Position numbers and translations under genes: made by a program. A DNA stretch of 22,961 nucleotides from Actinomycetota bacterium (GTDB lineage: Bacteria > Actinomycetota > UBA4738 > HRBIN12). Location: positions 1 through 22,961 of the forward strand of contig SIRV01000130.1 of NCBI GenBank assembly GCA_004366195.1, written 5' to 3'. The notes under the pieces were generated by a model. The model searched no databases and was not told where the DNA came from. It worked only from the letters and a program-made list of their open reading frames with translations. Position 1 is the stretch's first letter, and every line of letters begins with the position of its first letter. Of this stretch, positions 1 through 8,220 are shown in pieces.

Positions 1-567
1 ACCGACGAGGCCTACGGTCGATGCGACGTGCTGGTGAACAACGCCGGCATCCCCGACGGCGGGCCCTTCCGGACGCTCTCGGCCGAGCGGATCGAGCGCG
101 TGGTCCGGGTGAACGTGCTCGGCGTGATGCTCGGCACCCACGTGTTCCTCCCGACGATGCTCGAGCGCCGACGCGGCCACATCGTGAACGTCGCCTCCCT
201 CGCCGGACGCTTCGCGACCCCCGGCTCCTCGGTCTACGGCGCCACGAAGCACGCCGTCGTGGGCTTCAGCGAGTCCCTGTACCACGAGCTCCGGCCCTTC
301 GGGATCCTCGTCACCGCGGTGAACCCCGGCTTCACGCGGACCGAGGGCTTCCCCCAGGAGGGCATCCCTCGCCCTCTGGTCATGCGCCCCGAGCGCGTGG
401 CCCGCGTGATCGTCGACGTGATCCGACGGGGCCGGGCGCCGGAGGTCTCCGTCCCCCGCGCCCTCGCCGCGGCCCAGGTCTTCCGCGTCCTCACCCCGCC
501 GGTCTACCGCTGGGGCGTCGGGCGCCTGGCCCCGGAGCGGGACCTCCCGTCCCGGCGCACCCCGTAG
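1..567 (+). CDS. Short-chain dehydrogenase/reductase, 5' end missing
   Basis: The reading frame is open from base 1, so the nucleotide-binding N-terminus (TGxxxGIG) lies outside the window; 188 codons are visible. Seen: LVNNAG at visible codons 11-16, the RVNVLG strand, the active-site Ser in NVASLAG (about codon 66) and the YxxxK pair (Tyr79, Lys83) in SVYGATK. These are the classical SDR catalytic elements, so it should be an NAD(P)(H)-dependent oxidoreductase. The C-terminus is longer and basic, ending in RRTP, with a PPVYRW segment after the fold, as in many SDRs of the DltE/YqjQ-like sort. The substrate cannot be told. It ends 12 bases before the convergent pyruvate kinase stop, with no terminator hairpin between them that I can see. 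Confidence 0.9.
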   Translation, partial: TDEAYGRCDVLVNNAGIPDGGPFRTLSAERIERVVRVNVLGVMLGTHVFLPTMLERRRGHIVNVASLAGRFATPGSSVYGATKHAVVGFSESLYHELRPFGILVTAVNPGFTRTEGFPQEGIPRPLVMRPERVARVIVDVIRRGRAPEVSVPRALAAAQVFRVLTPPVYRWGVGRLAPERDLPSRRTP

Positions 568-579
568 CCCGGCCGGGCG

Positions 580-1998
580 TCAGCGGAGGGGGCCGCCGAT
601 CCGGTGCACCTTGAGCATGTTCGTCGAGGCCTTGCCGGCCGGCATGGCCGCCACCATCAGGACGGCGTCACCCTCCCGCACGAGCCCGCGCTCTCGCAGG
701 CCGCGGTCCATCAGCGCGATCATCGCGTCGGTGTCGGCCGGGCGCTCGGCCGGCAGCGGCCGGAGGCCGAACCGCACCTGGAGCGATCGACGGACGCCCG
801 AGTCGGGCACGAACGCGTACACCGGCACCCGCGGCCGCTCCGCGGCGAGGAGCCCGGCGGTGCGCCCCGACTCGGTGTAGCAGGCGATCGCGACCACGCT
901 CGGATCGTCCTCGGCGAGATCCGCGGCGGCGTGGGCGACCGCGGAGGCCTCGTCCGGGTGCGTGCAGACGGGCCCCGGCGCTCGGAACGCGCCGCCCCGC
1001 TCCTCGGCGACCTCGGCGATCCGCACGGCGGCGCGGGCCGCCTCCACCGGGAACGCGCCGATCGCCGTCTCGCCCGAGAGCAGGATCGCGTCGGCGCCGT
1101 CGAGGACGGCGTTCGCCACGTCGCTCGCCTCAGCCCGCGTGGGACGGGGCGAGCGCGTCATCGACTCCAGCATCTGGGTCGCCACGATCGCCGGACGCCC
1201 CGCCGCGCGGGCCGCGCGCAGCAGCTCCTTCTGGAGGACGGGGATCTCCTCCATCGGCAGCTCGACCCCGAGGTCCCCCCGGGCCACCATGACCGCGTCG
1301 GCCCGTGCGAGGACCTCATCGATCCCCTCGACGGCGGGCCGGGTCTCGAGCTTGGCCACGATCGGCACCGGGCGGACGCCCATGAGCGCCCGCAGGCCGA
1401 TGACGTCGGCGGCCTCGCGCACGAAGGACTGCGCCACGAGGTCCGCGCCGAGCTCGAGCGCTCGGGCCAGCGCCTCCCGGTCCCGATCGGTGATGGCCGG
1501 GAGCGACAGGCGCTCGGCGGGGACGTTGAGCCCGGCGCCGGAGCGGACGACCCCTCCCCGCGCCACCTCCGCGACGACCTCCTCACCCACCTCCCGCACG
1601 ACGAGCTCGACGGCGCCGTCCGCGAGCAGGATCCGATCGCCCACCCGGAGGTCCCGGCCGAGCCCGGGGTACGTGGTCGGCGCCCCCTCCGCGTCGCCGG
1701 GACCGCCGCCCGGACGCAGGACGAACCGCGCCCCGGTCTCGAGCGCGACCGAGCCGTCGCGGAGCTCGCCGAGGCGGATCTTCGGGCCGGGGAGGTCGGC
1801 CATGATCGCCGGCTCCGCGCCGAGGCTCGCGGCCGCGTGGCGGGCCGCCGCCACCAGCGCCGCCTGCCCCTCCGGCGTGCCGTGGGAGAGGTTCACCCGG
1901 AGCACCTCGGCGCCCGCCTGGAGCAGCCCCGCGACGACCGCGGGCTCGGCGCTCGCCGGGCCGAGCGTGCAGACGAGCTTGACGCTCCGCGGGCTCAC
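580..1998 (-). CDS. pyk: Pyruvate kinase
   Basis: 472 residues, normal for bacterial pyruvate kinase, which makes pyruvate and ATP from phosphoenolpyruvate and ADP in the cytosol. Seen: N-terminal KLVCTLGPAS, RVNLSHG (34-40), the catalytic IVAKLE strand (Lys216, Glu218), the metal and PEP signature MVARGDLGVE (237-246), TQMLESM (274-280) and LLSGETAIG (306-314). The B-domain (about 75-165) and the C-terminal allosteric domain ending in STNMLKVHRI are present. The start is GTG at 1998, overlapping the deacetylase stop as GTGA, so translation is probably coupled. The frame stays open upstream through three other genes, but family alignment starts here. It is last in an eight-gene minus-strand run, an unusual place for a glycolytic gene, and ends 12 bases from a convergent dehydrogenase. 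Confidence 0.96.
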   Translation of the reverse strand: MSPRSVKLVCTLGPASAEPAVVAGLLQAGAEVLRVNLSHGTPEGQAALVAAARHAAASLGAEPAIMADLPGPKIRLGELRDGSVALETGARFVLRPGGGPGDAEGAPTTYPGLGRDLRVGDRILLADGAVELVVREVGEEVVAEVARGGVVRSGAGLNVPAERLSLPAITDRDREALARALELGADLVAQSFVREAADVIGLRALMGVRPVPIVAKLETRPAVEGIDEVLARADAVMVARGDLGVELPMEEIPVLQKELLRAARAAGRPAIVATQMLESMTRSPRPTRAEASDVANAVLDGADAILLSGETAIGAFPVEAARAAVRIAEVAEERGGAFRAPGPVCTHPDEASAVAHAAADLAEDDPSVVAIACYTESGRTAGLLAAERPRVPVYAFVPDSGVRRSLQVRFGLRPLPAERPADTDAMIALMDRGLRERGLVREGDAVLMVAAMPAGKASTNMLKVHRIGGPLR

Positions 1999-3143
1999 GG
2001 CTCGAGCCCGTGGCGCGGGAAGATCGTCTGCCGCACCAGGTGGATCACGCCCTCCACCTCCACGTCGGGATCCGGCTCCGGCAGAGGCTCCTCGGAGAAC
2101 GTCGTCGGGACCCCCGCGCGGAGCTGGAACTCGACCTGCTCGATGAAGGACTCCGGCAGGTGGTCCGGGAGCTCGGCGTCGGCCATCTCGGCGAAGTACA
2201 GCGTCCAGGCCCGGGGCACGACCCGCGCCCACTGGTACCCGCCACCCCCGGTCGCCACCCACCGCCCGCCTGCCACCTCGTGCGCGAGCGCGTGGAGGCG
2301 GCGGGCCGTCTCCCGGTAGGCGTTCGTCGTGAGCCGCAGATGCGCGATGGGGTCGGTGGCGTGGGTGTCGCACCCGAGCTGCGTGACGAGCACGTCCGGC
2401 CGGAAGGCGGAGAGCAGGGGCGGGACGATCTCGTCGAAGGCGCGCAACCAGGCCCGGTCGCCGGTGCCGGGACGGAGCGGCACGTTCACCTTGGTGCCGG
2501 CGGCCTCGCCCTCGCCGAGCTCTTCCACGAAGCCGGTGCCCGGGAACAGGTACTCGCCGGACTCGTGGAGCGAGATCGTGAGGACCCGCGGGTCCCGGAA
2601 GAAGACGGCCTGGACCCCGTCGCCGTGGTGCGCGTCCACGTCCACGTAGGCCACCCGGCCCGAGCCGTGGGCGAGCAGCCACGCGATGGCCACCGCCGGG
2701 TCGTTGTACACGCAGAAGCCCGAGGCCCGAGCCGGCATCGCGTGGTGGAGCCCCCCGGCCGCGTTGAAGGCATGCGCCACCCGCCCCTCGAGCACCGCCT
2801 CGGCGGCCACCAGGGAGGCCCCGACGACCGTGGCCGCGGCCTCGTGCATGTTGGGGAAGACGGGGTTGTCGCCCGGTCCGTAGCCGAACCGGTGCCAGGG
2901 CCCCTCCTCCCCGTGGCCGGCGCGCCGCGTGGCCTCCACGAACTCCTCCCGGTGGACGAGGAGGATCTCCTCGTCCGACGCCGGACGCCCGGCCAGGACC
3001 TCCACGCTCGGCAGCTCGAGCAACCCGCAGGCCCGGATCAGCTCCCACGTGAAGAGCACGCGCTCCGGGCGGAGCGGATGCCCCGGTCCGTGGTCGTAGG
3101 CCCGAGCCTCGGGCGCGAGGACGAGGCCCGCCCGGCCGCCCAC
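1995..3143 (-). CDS. acuC: AcuC-type class I/II histone-deacetylase-fold amidohydrolase
   Basis: 382 residues, close to the usual AcuC length. Seen: the His pair in GGLHHAM (133-134), the zinc ligands Asp170 and His172 in DVDAHHGDG and Asp259 in QLGCDTHATDP, and the C-terminal GGGGYQW loop with the catalytic-site Gly/Tyr. All catalytic residues of the arginase/deacetylase fold are retained, so it should be an active zinc deacetylase. In Bacillus, AcuC deacetylates acetyl-CoA synthetase; related bacterial enzymes act on acetylated polyamines. Next to two aminotransferases, removal of an acetyl group from an amine is a fair alternative. The start is GTG at 3143, 3 bases after the aminotransferase stop, and the end overlaps pyruvate kinase by 4 bases. 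Family is certain, substrate is not. Confidence 0.92.
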   Translation of the reverse strand: MGGRAGLVLAPEARAYDHGPGHPLRPERVLFTWELIRACGLLELPSVEVLAGRPASDEEILLVHREEFVEATRRAGHGEEGPWHRFGYGPGDNPVFPNMHEAAATVVGASLVAAEAVLEGRVAHAFNAAGGLHHAMPARASGFCVYNDPAVAIAWLLAHGSGRVAYVDVDAHHGDGVQAVFFRDPRVLTISLHESGEYLFPGTGFVEELGEGEAAGTKVNVPLRPGTGDRAWLRAFDEIVPPLLSAFRPDVLVTQLGCDTHATDPIAHLRLTTNAYRETARRLHALAHEVAGGRWVATGGGGYQWARVVPRAWTLYFAEMADAELPDHLPESFIEQVEFQLRAGVPTTFSEEPLPEPDPDVEVEGVIHLVRQTIFPRHGLEP

Positions 3144-3146
3144 CGC

Positions 3147-4472
3147 TCAGCCCGCCCGGACCCCGGCGACCTCGTCGATCGCGTCCCGGGCCCGCTCCAC
3201 CGCGAGCCCGATCTCCTCCTCCGAGATCACGAACGGAGGCCCGAACATCACGAGGTCGCCGTCCCGCCCGTCCACGTGCCCCGTGCTCGAGTACAGGAGC
3301 AGCCCCCGCTCGCGGGCCGCGGCGAGCACCCGCTCGGTGACCTGCTCCGAGCGCGGGAAGGGGGCCTTCGTCGCCCGGTCGGTGACGAGCTCGATCCCCA
3401 CCATGAGCCCGATACCCCGGACGTCGCCGACGATGGGGTTCTCGGCCAGGGCCGCGCGGAGCTCCTCGCGGAGGCGCTCGCCCTTGGTCGCGGCCTGCCC
3501 GACGAGGTCCCCCTCGCGCAGGCGGCGGAGCGTGGCGTGGGCCACCGCCGCCCCGATCCCGTTGTGGGACCACGTGAAGCCGTGGACGAACCCTCCCGGC
3601 TTCACCGGCGCGTAGACCTCGGCGCTCGCCGCGGCGAACCCGAAGGGGAAGTAGCCGCTCGTCGAGCCCTTGCCGGCGGTGAGGATGTCTGGCCGCACGT
3701 CGAAGTGGTCGACGCCGAACCACCGGCCCGTGCGCCCGAAGCCCGTCATGACCTCGTCGGCGATGACCAGCACGCCGTAGCGGCGGCAGACCTCCACCAC
3801 GGCCGTCCAGTACCCGGGCGGCGGCACCGTGGCCGCGAGCGTGGCCCCGCCGATCGGCTCGGCGATGAACGCGGCCACGCGCTCCGGACCGATGTCGAGG
3901 ATCAGCGCCTCCAGGGCTTCCGCGTAGGCGGCGGCGCAGCCGCCCGGATGGCCCGGCATCGCGCACCGGTACTCGTACGGCGTCTCGGTGTGGCGGAACC
4001 GGCCGAGCCACGGCAGGTACGGCCCCTTCAGCTGGTCCTTGCCGCCGACGTCGAGGGCGCCGAGGGTGTTGCCGTGGTAGGACTGCCGGCGCCCGATCAC
4101 GACGTGGCGCTCCTCCTCGCCGCGGGCGAGGTGGTAGGTCCTCGCGAGCTTCAGCGCCGTCTCCACCGCCTCGCTGCCCCCGGAGACGGGGTAGATCATC
4201 GCCCCGTCCATGGGGAGCACCGTGGCGACGTCCTCCGCGTAGGCCTCCAGGGCATCCGTGGTGAACATGGTGCCGTGGACGTACTGGACCCGCGCGGCCT
4301 GCCGCGCCATCGCGCCGAGGAGCGCGGGGTCCCCATGGCCGACGCCCGAGACGATCGCGCCGCCCGCGCCGTCGAGGTACCGACGGCCCTCCGCGTCGGT
4401 GATCCAGACGCCCTCCGCGTGGACGGCCCTCGGCAACTCGCGCGTGAGCACGCGCCGGAACACGTGGGTCAT
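3147..4472 (-). CDS. Class III PLP-dependent aminotransferase (omega-aminotransferase family)
   Basis: 441 residues. Seen: the PLP-phosphate loop VSGGSEAVETALKLAR (96-111), SYHGNTLGAL (131-140), the cofactor-contacting Asp in IADEVMTGFGRTG (Asp239) and the Schiff-base lysine Lys268 in TAGKGSTSGY. This is fold type I, subgroup II, close to adenosylmethionine-8-amino-7-oxononanoate, taurine-pyruvate and beta-alanine/putrescine transaminases. The motif WSHNGIGAAVAHATL and the length fit the broad omega-amino acid or polyamine transaminases better than BioA, and no biotin genes are nearby. The ATG start at 4472 overlaps the S51 peptidase stop (ATGA). It is the second class III aminotransferase in the same run and is clearly different in sequence from the one at 6931-8220, so it is not a recent duplicate. 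Confidence 0.9.
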   Translation of the reverse strand: MTHVFRRVLTRELPRAVHAEGVWITDAEGRRYLDGAGGAIVSGVGHGDPALLGAMARQAARVQYVHGTMFTTDALEAYAEDVATVLPMDGAMIYPVSGGSEAVETALKLARTYHLARGEEERHVVIGRRQSYHGNTLGALDVGGKDQLKGPYLPWLGRFRHTETPYEYRCAMPGHPGGCAAAYAEALEALILDIGPERVAAFIAEPIGGATLAATVPPPGYWTAVVEVCRRYGVLVIADEVMTGFGRTGRWFGVDHFDVRPDILTAGKGSTSGYFPFGFAAASAEVYAPVKPGGFVHGFTWSHNGIGAAVAHATLRRLREGDLVGQAATKGERLREELRAALAENPIVGDVRGIGLMVGIELVTDRATKAPFPRSEQVTERVLAAARERGLLLYSSTGHVDGRDGDLVMFGPPFVISEEEIGLAVERARDAIDEVAGVRAG

Positions 4473-5185
4473 GGCTCCTCCCGTTTCGGTCCGAGCACCC
4501 GCGGCTCGAGCCGCGTCTCCGACACCGCGTCGCCCTCGGCCTCCACGCGGTAGGCCGCCGGCCCTTCCCGGGAGGCCACGACCTCGACCAGCTCCGTCCC
4601 CTCGAAGTGGAGGCCGACGAGATCGTCCGCCGCGTACCCCGTCGGCAGGCGTCGCTCCCGCACGAACCGATGGTAGGCGGGGCGACGGCCGGCCTCCTTG
4701 TCGTAGTGGGGGCAGAACGAGCCCGGCAGCAGCCCGAGGCCGTCACGCCACGGCGCGAGCTCCGGCCCGAGCGCGTCCGTCACCCCTGCCTGGAACCAGC
4801 CGAGCGCCCCCGCGCTCACCCCGGCGAGCACCACGCCTCGCTCCCAGGCCCGGCGCAGGACCTCGTCGAGCCCGTGCAGCCGCCAGATCGCGAGCATGTT
4901 CGCCGCGCTCCCGCCGCCCACGTACACGACGTCGTGGGAGGCGAGGATCTCGCCGATCGCCGGGTACGGCAGCTGGAACAGCGACAGGTGCGTCGGCCGG
5001 CACTCACGCTGGGTGAAGGCGGCGTAGAAGCGCTCGATGGACGCGGCGGCGTCGCCGCTCGCCGTCGGCACGAACACCACGCGGGGGCACGCCTTGCCGG
5101 TGAGGCTCAGGATGTAGTCGTCGAGCAGCGGGTCGCCGTCGGAGAAGCCCCCTCCGCCGAGCGCGACGATGTGCCGCTCGCCCAC
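4469..5185 (-). CDS. S51-family peptidase (peptidase E / cyanophycinase-like)
   Basis: 238 residues, the size of peptidase E. Seen: N-terminal IVALGGGGFSDGD, VFVPTASGD (38-45), the strand VVYVGGGSAANML and the nucleophile elbow AGVSAGALGWF with Ser124. PHYD and YAADD further on are in the places where S51 enzymes carry the other catalytic residues. Peptidase E cleaves Asp-X dipeptides and relatives cleave beta-Asp-Arg from cyanophycin; either would feed amino acids into the neighbouring aminotransferases. No signal peptide, so cytosolic. GTG start at 5185, 10 bases after the CoA-transferase stop; the 3' end overlaps the aminotransferase. Family is firm, dipeptide specificity unknown. Confidence 0.87.
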   Translation of the reverse strand: MGERHIVALGGGGFSDGDPLLDDYILSLTGKACPRVVFVPTASGDAAASIERFYAAFTQRECRPTHLSLFQLPYPAIGEILASHDVVYVGGGSAANMLAIWRLHGLDEVLRRAWERGVVLAGVSAGALGWFQAGVTDALGPELAPWRDGLGLLPGSFCPHYDKEAGRRPAYHRFVRERRLPTGYAADDLVGLHFEGTELVEVVASREGPAAYRVEAEGDAVSETRLEPRVLGPKREEP

Positions 5186-5195
5186 GGTCAGCCGC

Positions 5196-5966
5196 TCACG
5201 AGGTGTAGACGCCCTCGGGGTCCAGCTCCTCGCGGATCAGGCGGAGCTCCTCGGGCGTCGGCGGCGGGGTCTCGCCGAGGTCCGGCGCGACCTTCGGCTC
5301 CCAGCCCATGTTCTCCCGGACCTGATCGAGCGTGACCCCGGGGTGCAGCGTGAGGAGCGTCATCTCGCCGGTCTCCTCGTCGAACCCGTAGGTCCCGAGG
5401 TCCGTGACGACGTTCGTCGGGCCGCTCCCCCACCAGCCGCGGGCGCGGTCGTGCTCGGGATCACCCGAGTGCCCCGGCGAGGTCCGGAAGTGGAGCTCGT
5501 CCACGAACGACCGCTGCGCCTGGCGCATGATCACCAGCACCTTACGCGCGTGGATCGCGATCTCGCACGCCCCGCCCGAGCCCGGCAGGCGCACCTTCGG
5601 TCGGTGGTAGTCGCCGATCACGGTCGTGTTCAGGTTCCCGTACCGGTCGATCTGGGCGCCGCCGAGGAAGGCGACGTCGATGAGGCCGGCCTGGAGGTAG
5701 TAGGCGAACAGCTCGAACATCGAGGTCACCGCGGTCGAGCCCGACACGAGCGTGGGGTCGCCGATCGAGAGCGGCAGCCGCTCCGGGCGGGCACCGAACA
5801 CCCCCGACTCGTACACCAGCTGGAGGTCCGGCGCCACCGTCCGCTGCGCCAGGTTGCAGACGATGTTCGGCAGCCCCACGCCCACGAAGCAGTTCCGGAC
5901 ACCGGCGAGGAGCCGGGCCGAGGCGGCGATCATGATCTCGTTCTTCGTGTACCCGGGGTCGCTCAT
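5196..5966 (-). CDS. Family I CoA-transferase, subunit B (GctB/IpdB-like)
   Basis: 256 residues. Family I CoA-transferases move CoA between carboxylic acids through a glutamyl-CoA thioester. Seen: the candidate catalytic Glu53 in LVYESGVFG, FVGVGLPNIVCNLA (27-40) before it, FLGGAQIDRYGNLNTT, and the closing TLHPGVTLDQVRENMGWE segment typical of GctB, IpdB and CatJ. Glu53 is where glutaconate CoA-transferase has its catalytic glutamate (Glu54), so this copy should be able to form the acyl-enzyme intermediate. Some actinobacterial IpdB proteins act as ring-opening hydrolases in steroid catabolism, but no steroid genes are visible here. The ATG start overlaps the subunit A stop (ATGA), as expected for two chains of one complex. 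Acyl substrate not determinable. Confidence 0.92.
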   Translation of the reverse strand: MSDPGYTKNEIMIAASARLLAGVRNCFVGVGLPNIVCNLAQRTVAPDLQLVYESGVFGARPERLPLSIGDPTLVSGSTAVTSMFELFAYYLQAGLIDVAFLGGAQIDRYGNLNTTVIGDYHRPKVRLPGSGGACEIAIHARKVLVIMRQAQRSFVDELHFRTSPGHSGDPEHDRARGWWGSGPTNVVTDLGTYGFDEETGEMTLLTLHPGVTLDQVRENMGWEPKVAPDLGETPPPTPEELRLIREELDPEGVYTS

Positions 5967-6883
5967 GCGTACCTCCCGTAGTTCACCTCGCCGGAGGTGG
6001 CCGGCTCGGGCTTCAGCGACTCCCAGTGGGCGGGGCCCATCTTCTCGATGTAGTCCGCGTGGCTCTCCAGGTCGTAGACCCACTCCTTGAGCCAGGCGTC
6101 GAGGGCCTCGGGGTCCCGCGAGATCTCGTCCCACTTCAGGTAGAAGGCGTTGTCCCGGTCGTAGTAGCCCTGGGCGAAGGACGGGTGGCAGCTGTAGGGC
6201 TGCTCGACGACGGCGTCCACGATGATGCTGGGGATCACCGTGCGGTTCGGATCGCGTCGGATCACCGACTCGTCCACCAGCTCCTCGCAGACCACGATCA
6301 CGCGATCCGCCGCGAACGCCGCCTCCTTCTGGCAGCCGAGGAGACCCCAGATCTGGGCGTCCCCCTCCGGCGTGGCCCGCTGGCAGGCCACGATCGTCAC
6401 GTCCGGCCGGAGCGGCGGGACGACGGCCACCTCCGTGCCGTCCTCGTAGGGCGAGCGCATCCACTTGATGTTCGGGTTCACCTTCGGGATGTCGCTCTCG
6501 TAGTAGGAGCGGATGGGGAAGAACGGCAGGTTGGCCGCGCCGGCCACGTACCGGCACACCATCCCGAAGTGCGAGTACTCCTCGATCTCGAGGGGCTCGG
6601 GGTCCTGCTGCTCGATCCGGCGGCGGGCGGCGTGAAGGGAGCCCACCCCGGGGTTCCCGAGCCAGGAGAAGATCAGCTTGCGCGCCACGCCTGCGCCGAT
6701 CATCTGGTCGTAGATCACGTCCGGCGTCATCCGCGCGAGCGTCAGGTCGCGCTTGCGCTGCCGGATGATCTCGTGCCCGGCGGCGAAGCAGATCAGGTGG
6801 GTGAACCCCTCGATCGCCACCGTGTCGCCGTCGCGGACGAGCTCCGCGATGGCGTCCCTCATCGTCGTGACCTTGTTGCCCAT
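5963..6883 (-). CDS. Family I CoA-transferase, subunit A (GctA/IpdA-like)
   Basis: 306 residues. Seen: the N-terminal region MRDAIAELVRDGDTVAIEGF with the Gly of the CoA-binding fold, LTLARMTPDVIYDQMIGAGV, and the conserved FFPIRSYYESDIP and PPLRPDVTIVACQRAT segments of GctA/IpdA-type subunits. The last third (about 240-306) carries a Trp- and acid-rich tail (LDAWLKEWVYDLESHADYIEKMG) as in this subfamily. It should form a hetero-oligomer with the overlapping subunit B. ATG start at 6883 with AGGAGG about 9 bases upstream. It follows the aminotransferase by 47 bases, the longest gap in the run, and that gap contains a perfect hairpin. Position suggests it activates the carboxylic acid made by the upstream aminotransferase and dehydrogenase; that is inference. 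Confidence 0.92.
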   Translation of the reverse strand: MGNKVTTMRDAIAELVRDGDTVAIEGFTHLICFAAGHEIIRQRKRDLTLARMTPDVIYDQMIGAGVARKLIFSWLGNPGVGSLHAARRRIEQQDPEPLEIEEYSHFGMVCRYVAGAANLPFFPIRSYYESDIPKVNPNIKWMRSPYEDGTEVAVVPPLRPDVTIVACQRATPEGDAQIWGLLGCQKEAAFAADRVIVVCEELVDESVIRRDPNRTVIPSIIVDAVVEQPYSCHPSFAQGYYDRDNAFYLKWDEISRDPEALDAWLKEWVYDLESHADYIEKMGPAHWESLKPEPATSGEVNYGRYA

Positions 6884-6903
6884 CGGGCGACCACCCTCCT
6901 CCG

Positions 6904-6924
6904 CGGCCGCGGGCGCCGCGGCCG
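6904..6924. repeat. Perfect 9-bp inverted repeat between aminotransferase and CoA-transferase genes
   Basis: Arms CGGCCGCGG (6904-6912) and CCGCGGCCG (6916-6924) enclose a 3-base loop. All pairs are G-C. It lies in the only sizeable gap of the eight-gene run, just upstream of the CoA-transferase A ribosome site. There is no T-rich tail on either strand, so it is not a normal intrinsic terminator; it could pause polymerase, protect an mRNA end or tune expression of the downstream half of the operon. In DNA of this composition short GC hairpins are common, so the role is uncertain. Confidence 0.5.
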
Positions 6925-6930
6925 AGCGTC

Positions 6931-8220
6931 TCAGCGGGCCTCGACCTCGGCGATCGCCTCCTCGAACACCTCGAGCGCGACCTTGGCCTGGTCCTCGCGG
7001 AACACGAGCGGCGGCGACATCCGGATCGCGTTCTCGCCGCAGCCGAGCACGAGGAGGCCTCGGCTGAACGCGGCCCGCTCGACCGCCGCCGCGGCGTCGT
7101 GGTCGGGTAACTCCACCCCGATCATGAGCCCCAGCCCCCGGACGTCGGCGACGAGGTCGGGGTGGCGCTCACGGATGCCCCGCAGGCCATCGAGCAGCAC
7201 CGCGCCGACCTGAGCCGCGTTCTCCGCGAGCCCGCCCTCCACGAGCTCGATGGTGGCCAGGGCGGCGGCGCACGCGAGGGGGTTGCCGCCGTAGGTCGAG
7301 CCGTGGGCCCCCGCCTCCCACGTCATGAGCTCCTCGCGGGCGACCATGGCGCCGAGCGGCATCCCGCTCGCGATCCCCTTGGCCGAGAGCAGGACGTCCG
7401 GCTCCACGCCGAAGTGCTGGATGGCCCACAGCTTCCCGGTGCGCCCCATCCCGCTCTGCACCTCGTCGGCCACCAGCAGGATCCCGTGCTCGTCGCAGAG
7501 CTCGCGCAGGTACCGCAGCCAGCCCTCGGGGGGGACGACGTACCCGCCCTCCCCGAGCACCGGCTCCACGAAGATCGCCGCCACCTCCCGCGGGCTCACC
7601 AGGTGCGTGAACAGCACCCGCTCGATGTGATCGAAGTCCCCGTAGAACGCGTGGTACACGCCGGGGAGCATGGGCCCGAACCCGGCCCGGTACTTCGCCT
7701 TGCTCGCGCCGAGCGTGACCGCCCCGTAGGAGCGGCCGTGGAAGGCCCCGTAGAAAGCGATCGCGTACTGGCGCCCGGTGTGGTACCGGGCGAGCTTCAG
7801 CGCCGCCTCGACCGCCTCCGTGCCCGAGTTCGTGAGGAAGGACCGGACGGGGCCGGACATCGGGGCGATCCGGTCCAGGGCCTCGCACACCTCGGCGTAG
7901 ATCGGGAGGTAGAAGTCGCTCGCGGAGTAGTGGATCAGCTCCGCCGCTTGCCGCTGGATGGCCTCGACGACCTTCGGGTGGGCGTGCCCCGTCGAGGTGA
8001 CGGCGATCCCCGCGTTGAGGTCGAGGAACCGGTTGCCGTCGACGTCCTCGACGACGGAGCCCGCCCCGCGCCTCGGCACGAACGGGTAGGCGCGGGGCAG
8101 CGACGGGCTCGTCACCCGGGCGTCGCGCTCGATGTGGGCGCGGGCCCGGGGGCCGGGGATCTCGGTGACGAGGTGGGGGGCGTCGGCCTCCGCCAGGTCG
8201 ACGGTCTCGGCCTCGCTCAC
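6931..8220 (-). CDS. Class III aminotransferase, 4-aminobutyrate/ornithine type
   Basis: 429 residues. Seen: LDLNAGIAVTSTGHAHPKVVEAI (from about 66), the phosphate loop TNSGTEAVEAALKLARYHTG (130-149), YGAFHGRSYGAVTL (157-170), the cofactor Asp252 in VADEVQSGMGRTG and Schiff-base Lys281 in LLSAKGIASGMPLG. The N-terminal block with HYSASDFY resembles the archaeal-type enzymes described as broad ornithine aminotransferases or amino-acid racemases, as well as GabT. The gene just upstream encodes a glutamate-semialdehyde-type dehydrogenase, so ornithine or GABA to semialdehyde, then oxidation to the acid, is the likely pair of steps. The GTG start at 8220 overlaps the dehydrogenase stop (GTGA). 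The first 35 residues are acidic and variable, so the exact start is less sure than the family. Confidence 0.9.
   Translation of the reverse strand: MSEAETVDLAEADAPHLVTEIPGPRARAHIERDARVTSPSLPRAYPFVPRRGAGSVVEDVDGNRFLDLNAGIAVTSTGHAHPKVVEAIQRQAAELIHYSASDFYLPIYAEVCEALDRIAPMSGPVRSFLTNSGTEAVEAALKLARYHTGRQYAIAFYGAFHGRSYGAVTLGASKAKYRAGFGPMLPGVYHAFYGDFDHIERVLFTHLVSPREVAAIFVEPVLGEGGYVVPPEGWLRYLRELCDEHGILLVADEVQSGMGRTGKLWAIQHFGVEPDVLLSAKGIASGMPLGAMVAREELMTWEAGAHGSTYGGNPLACAAALATIELVEGGLAENAAQVGAVLLDGLRGIRERHPDLVADVRGLGLMIGVELPDHDAAAAVERAAFSRGLLVLGCGENAIRMSPPLVFREDQAKVALEVFEEAIAEVEAR

Noticed and set aside
2010..4553. An 847-codon plus-strand frame opposite acuC and the aminotransferase
   Set aside because: Same antisense artefact; no motif, no ribosome site, and the opposite strand has intact enzymes.
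580..4746. A single 1388-codon minus-strand frame open across four genes
   Set aside because: Only its last third matches a family (pyruvate kinase from 1998). The rest is a Gly/Arg/Ala-rich translation of three recognisable genes in another frame, a GC-bias artefact rather than a fusion protein.
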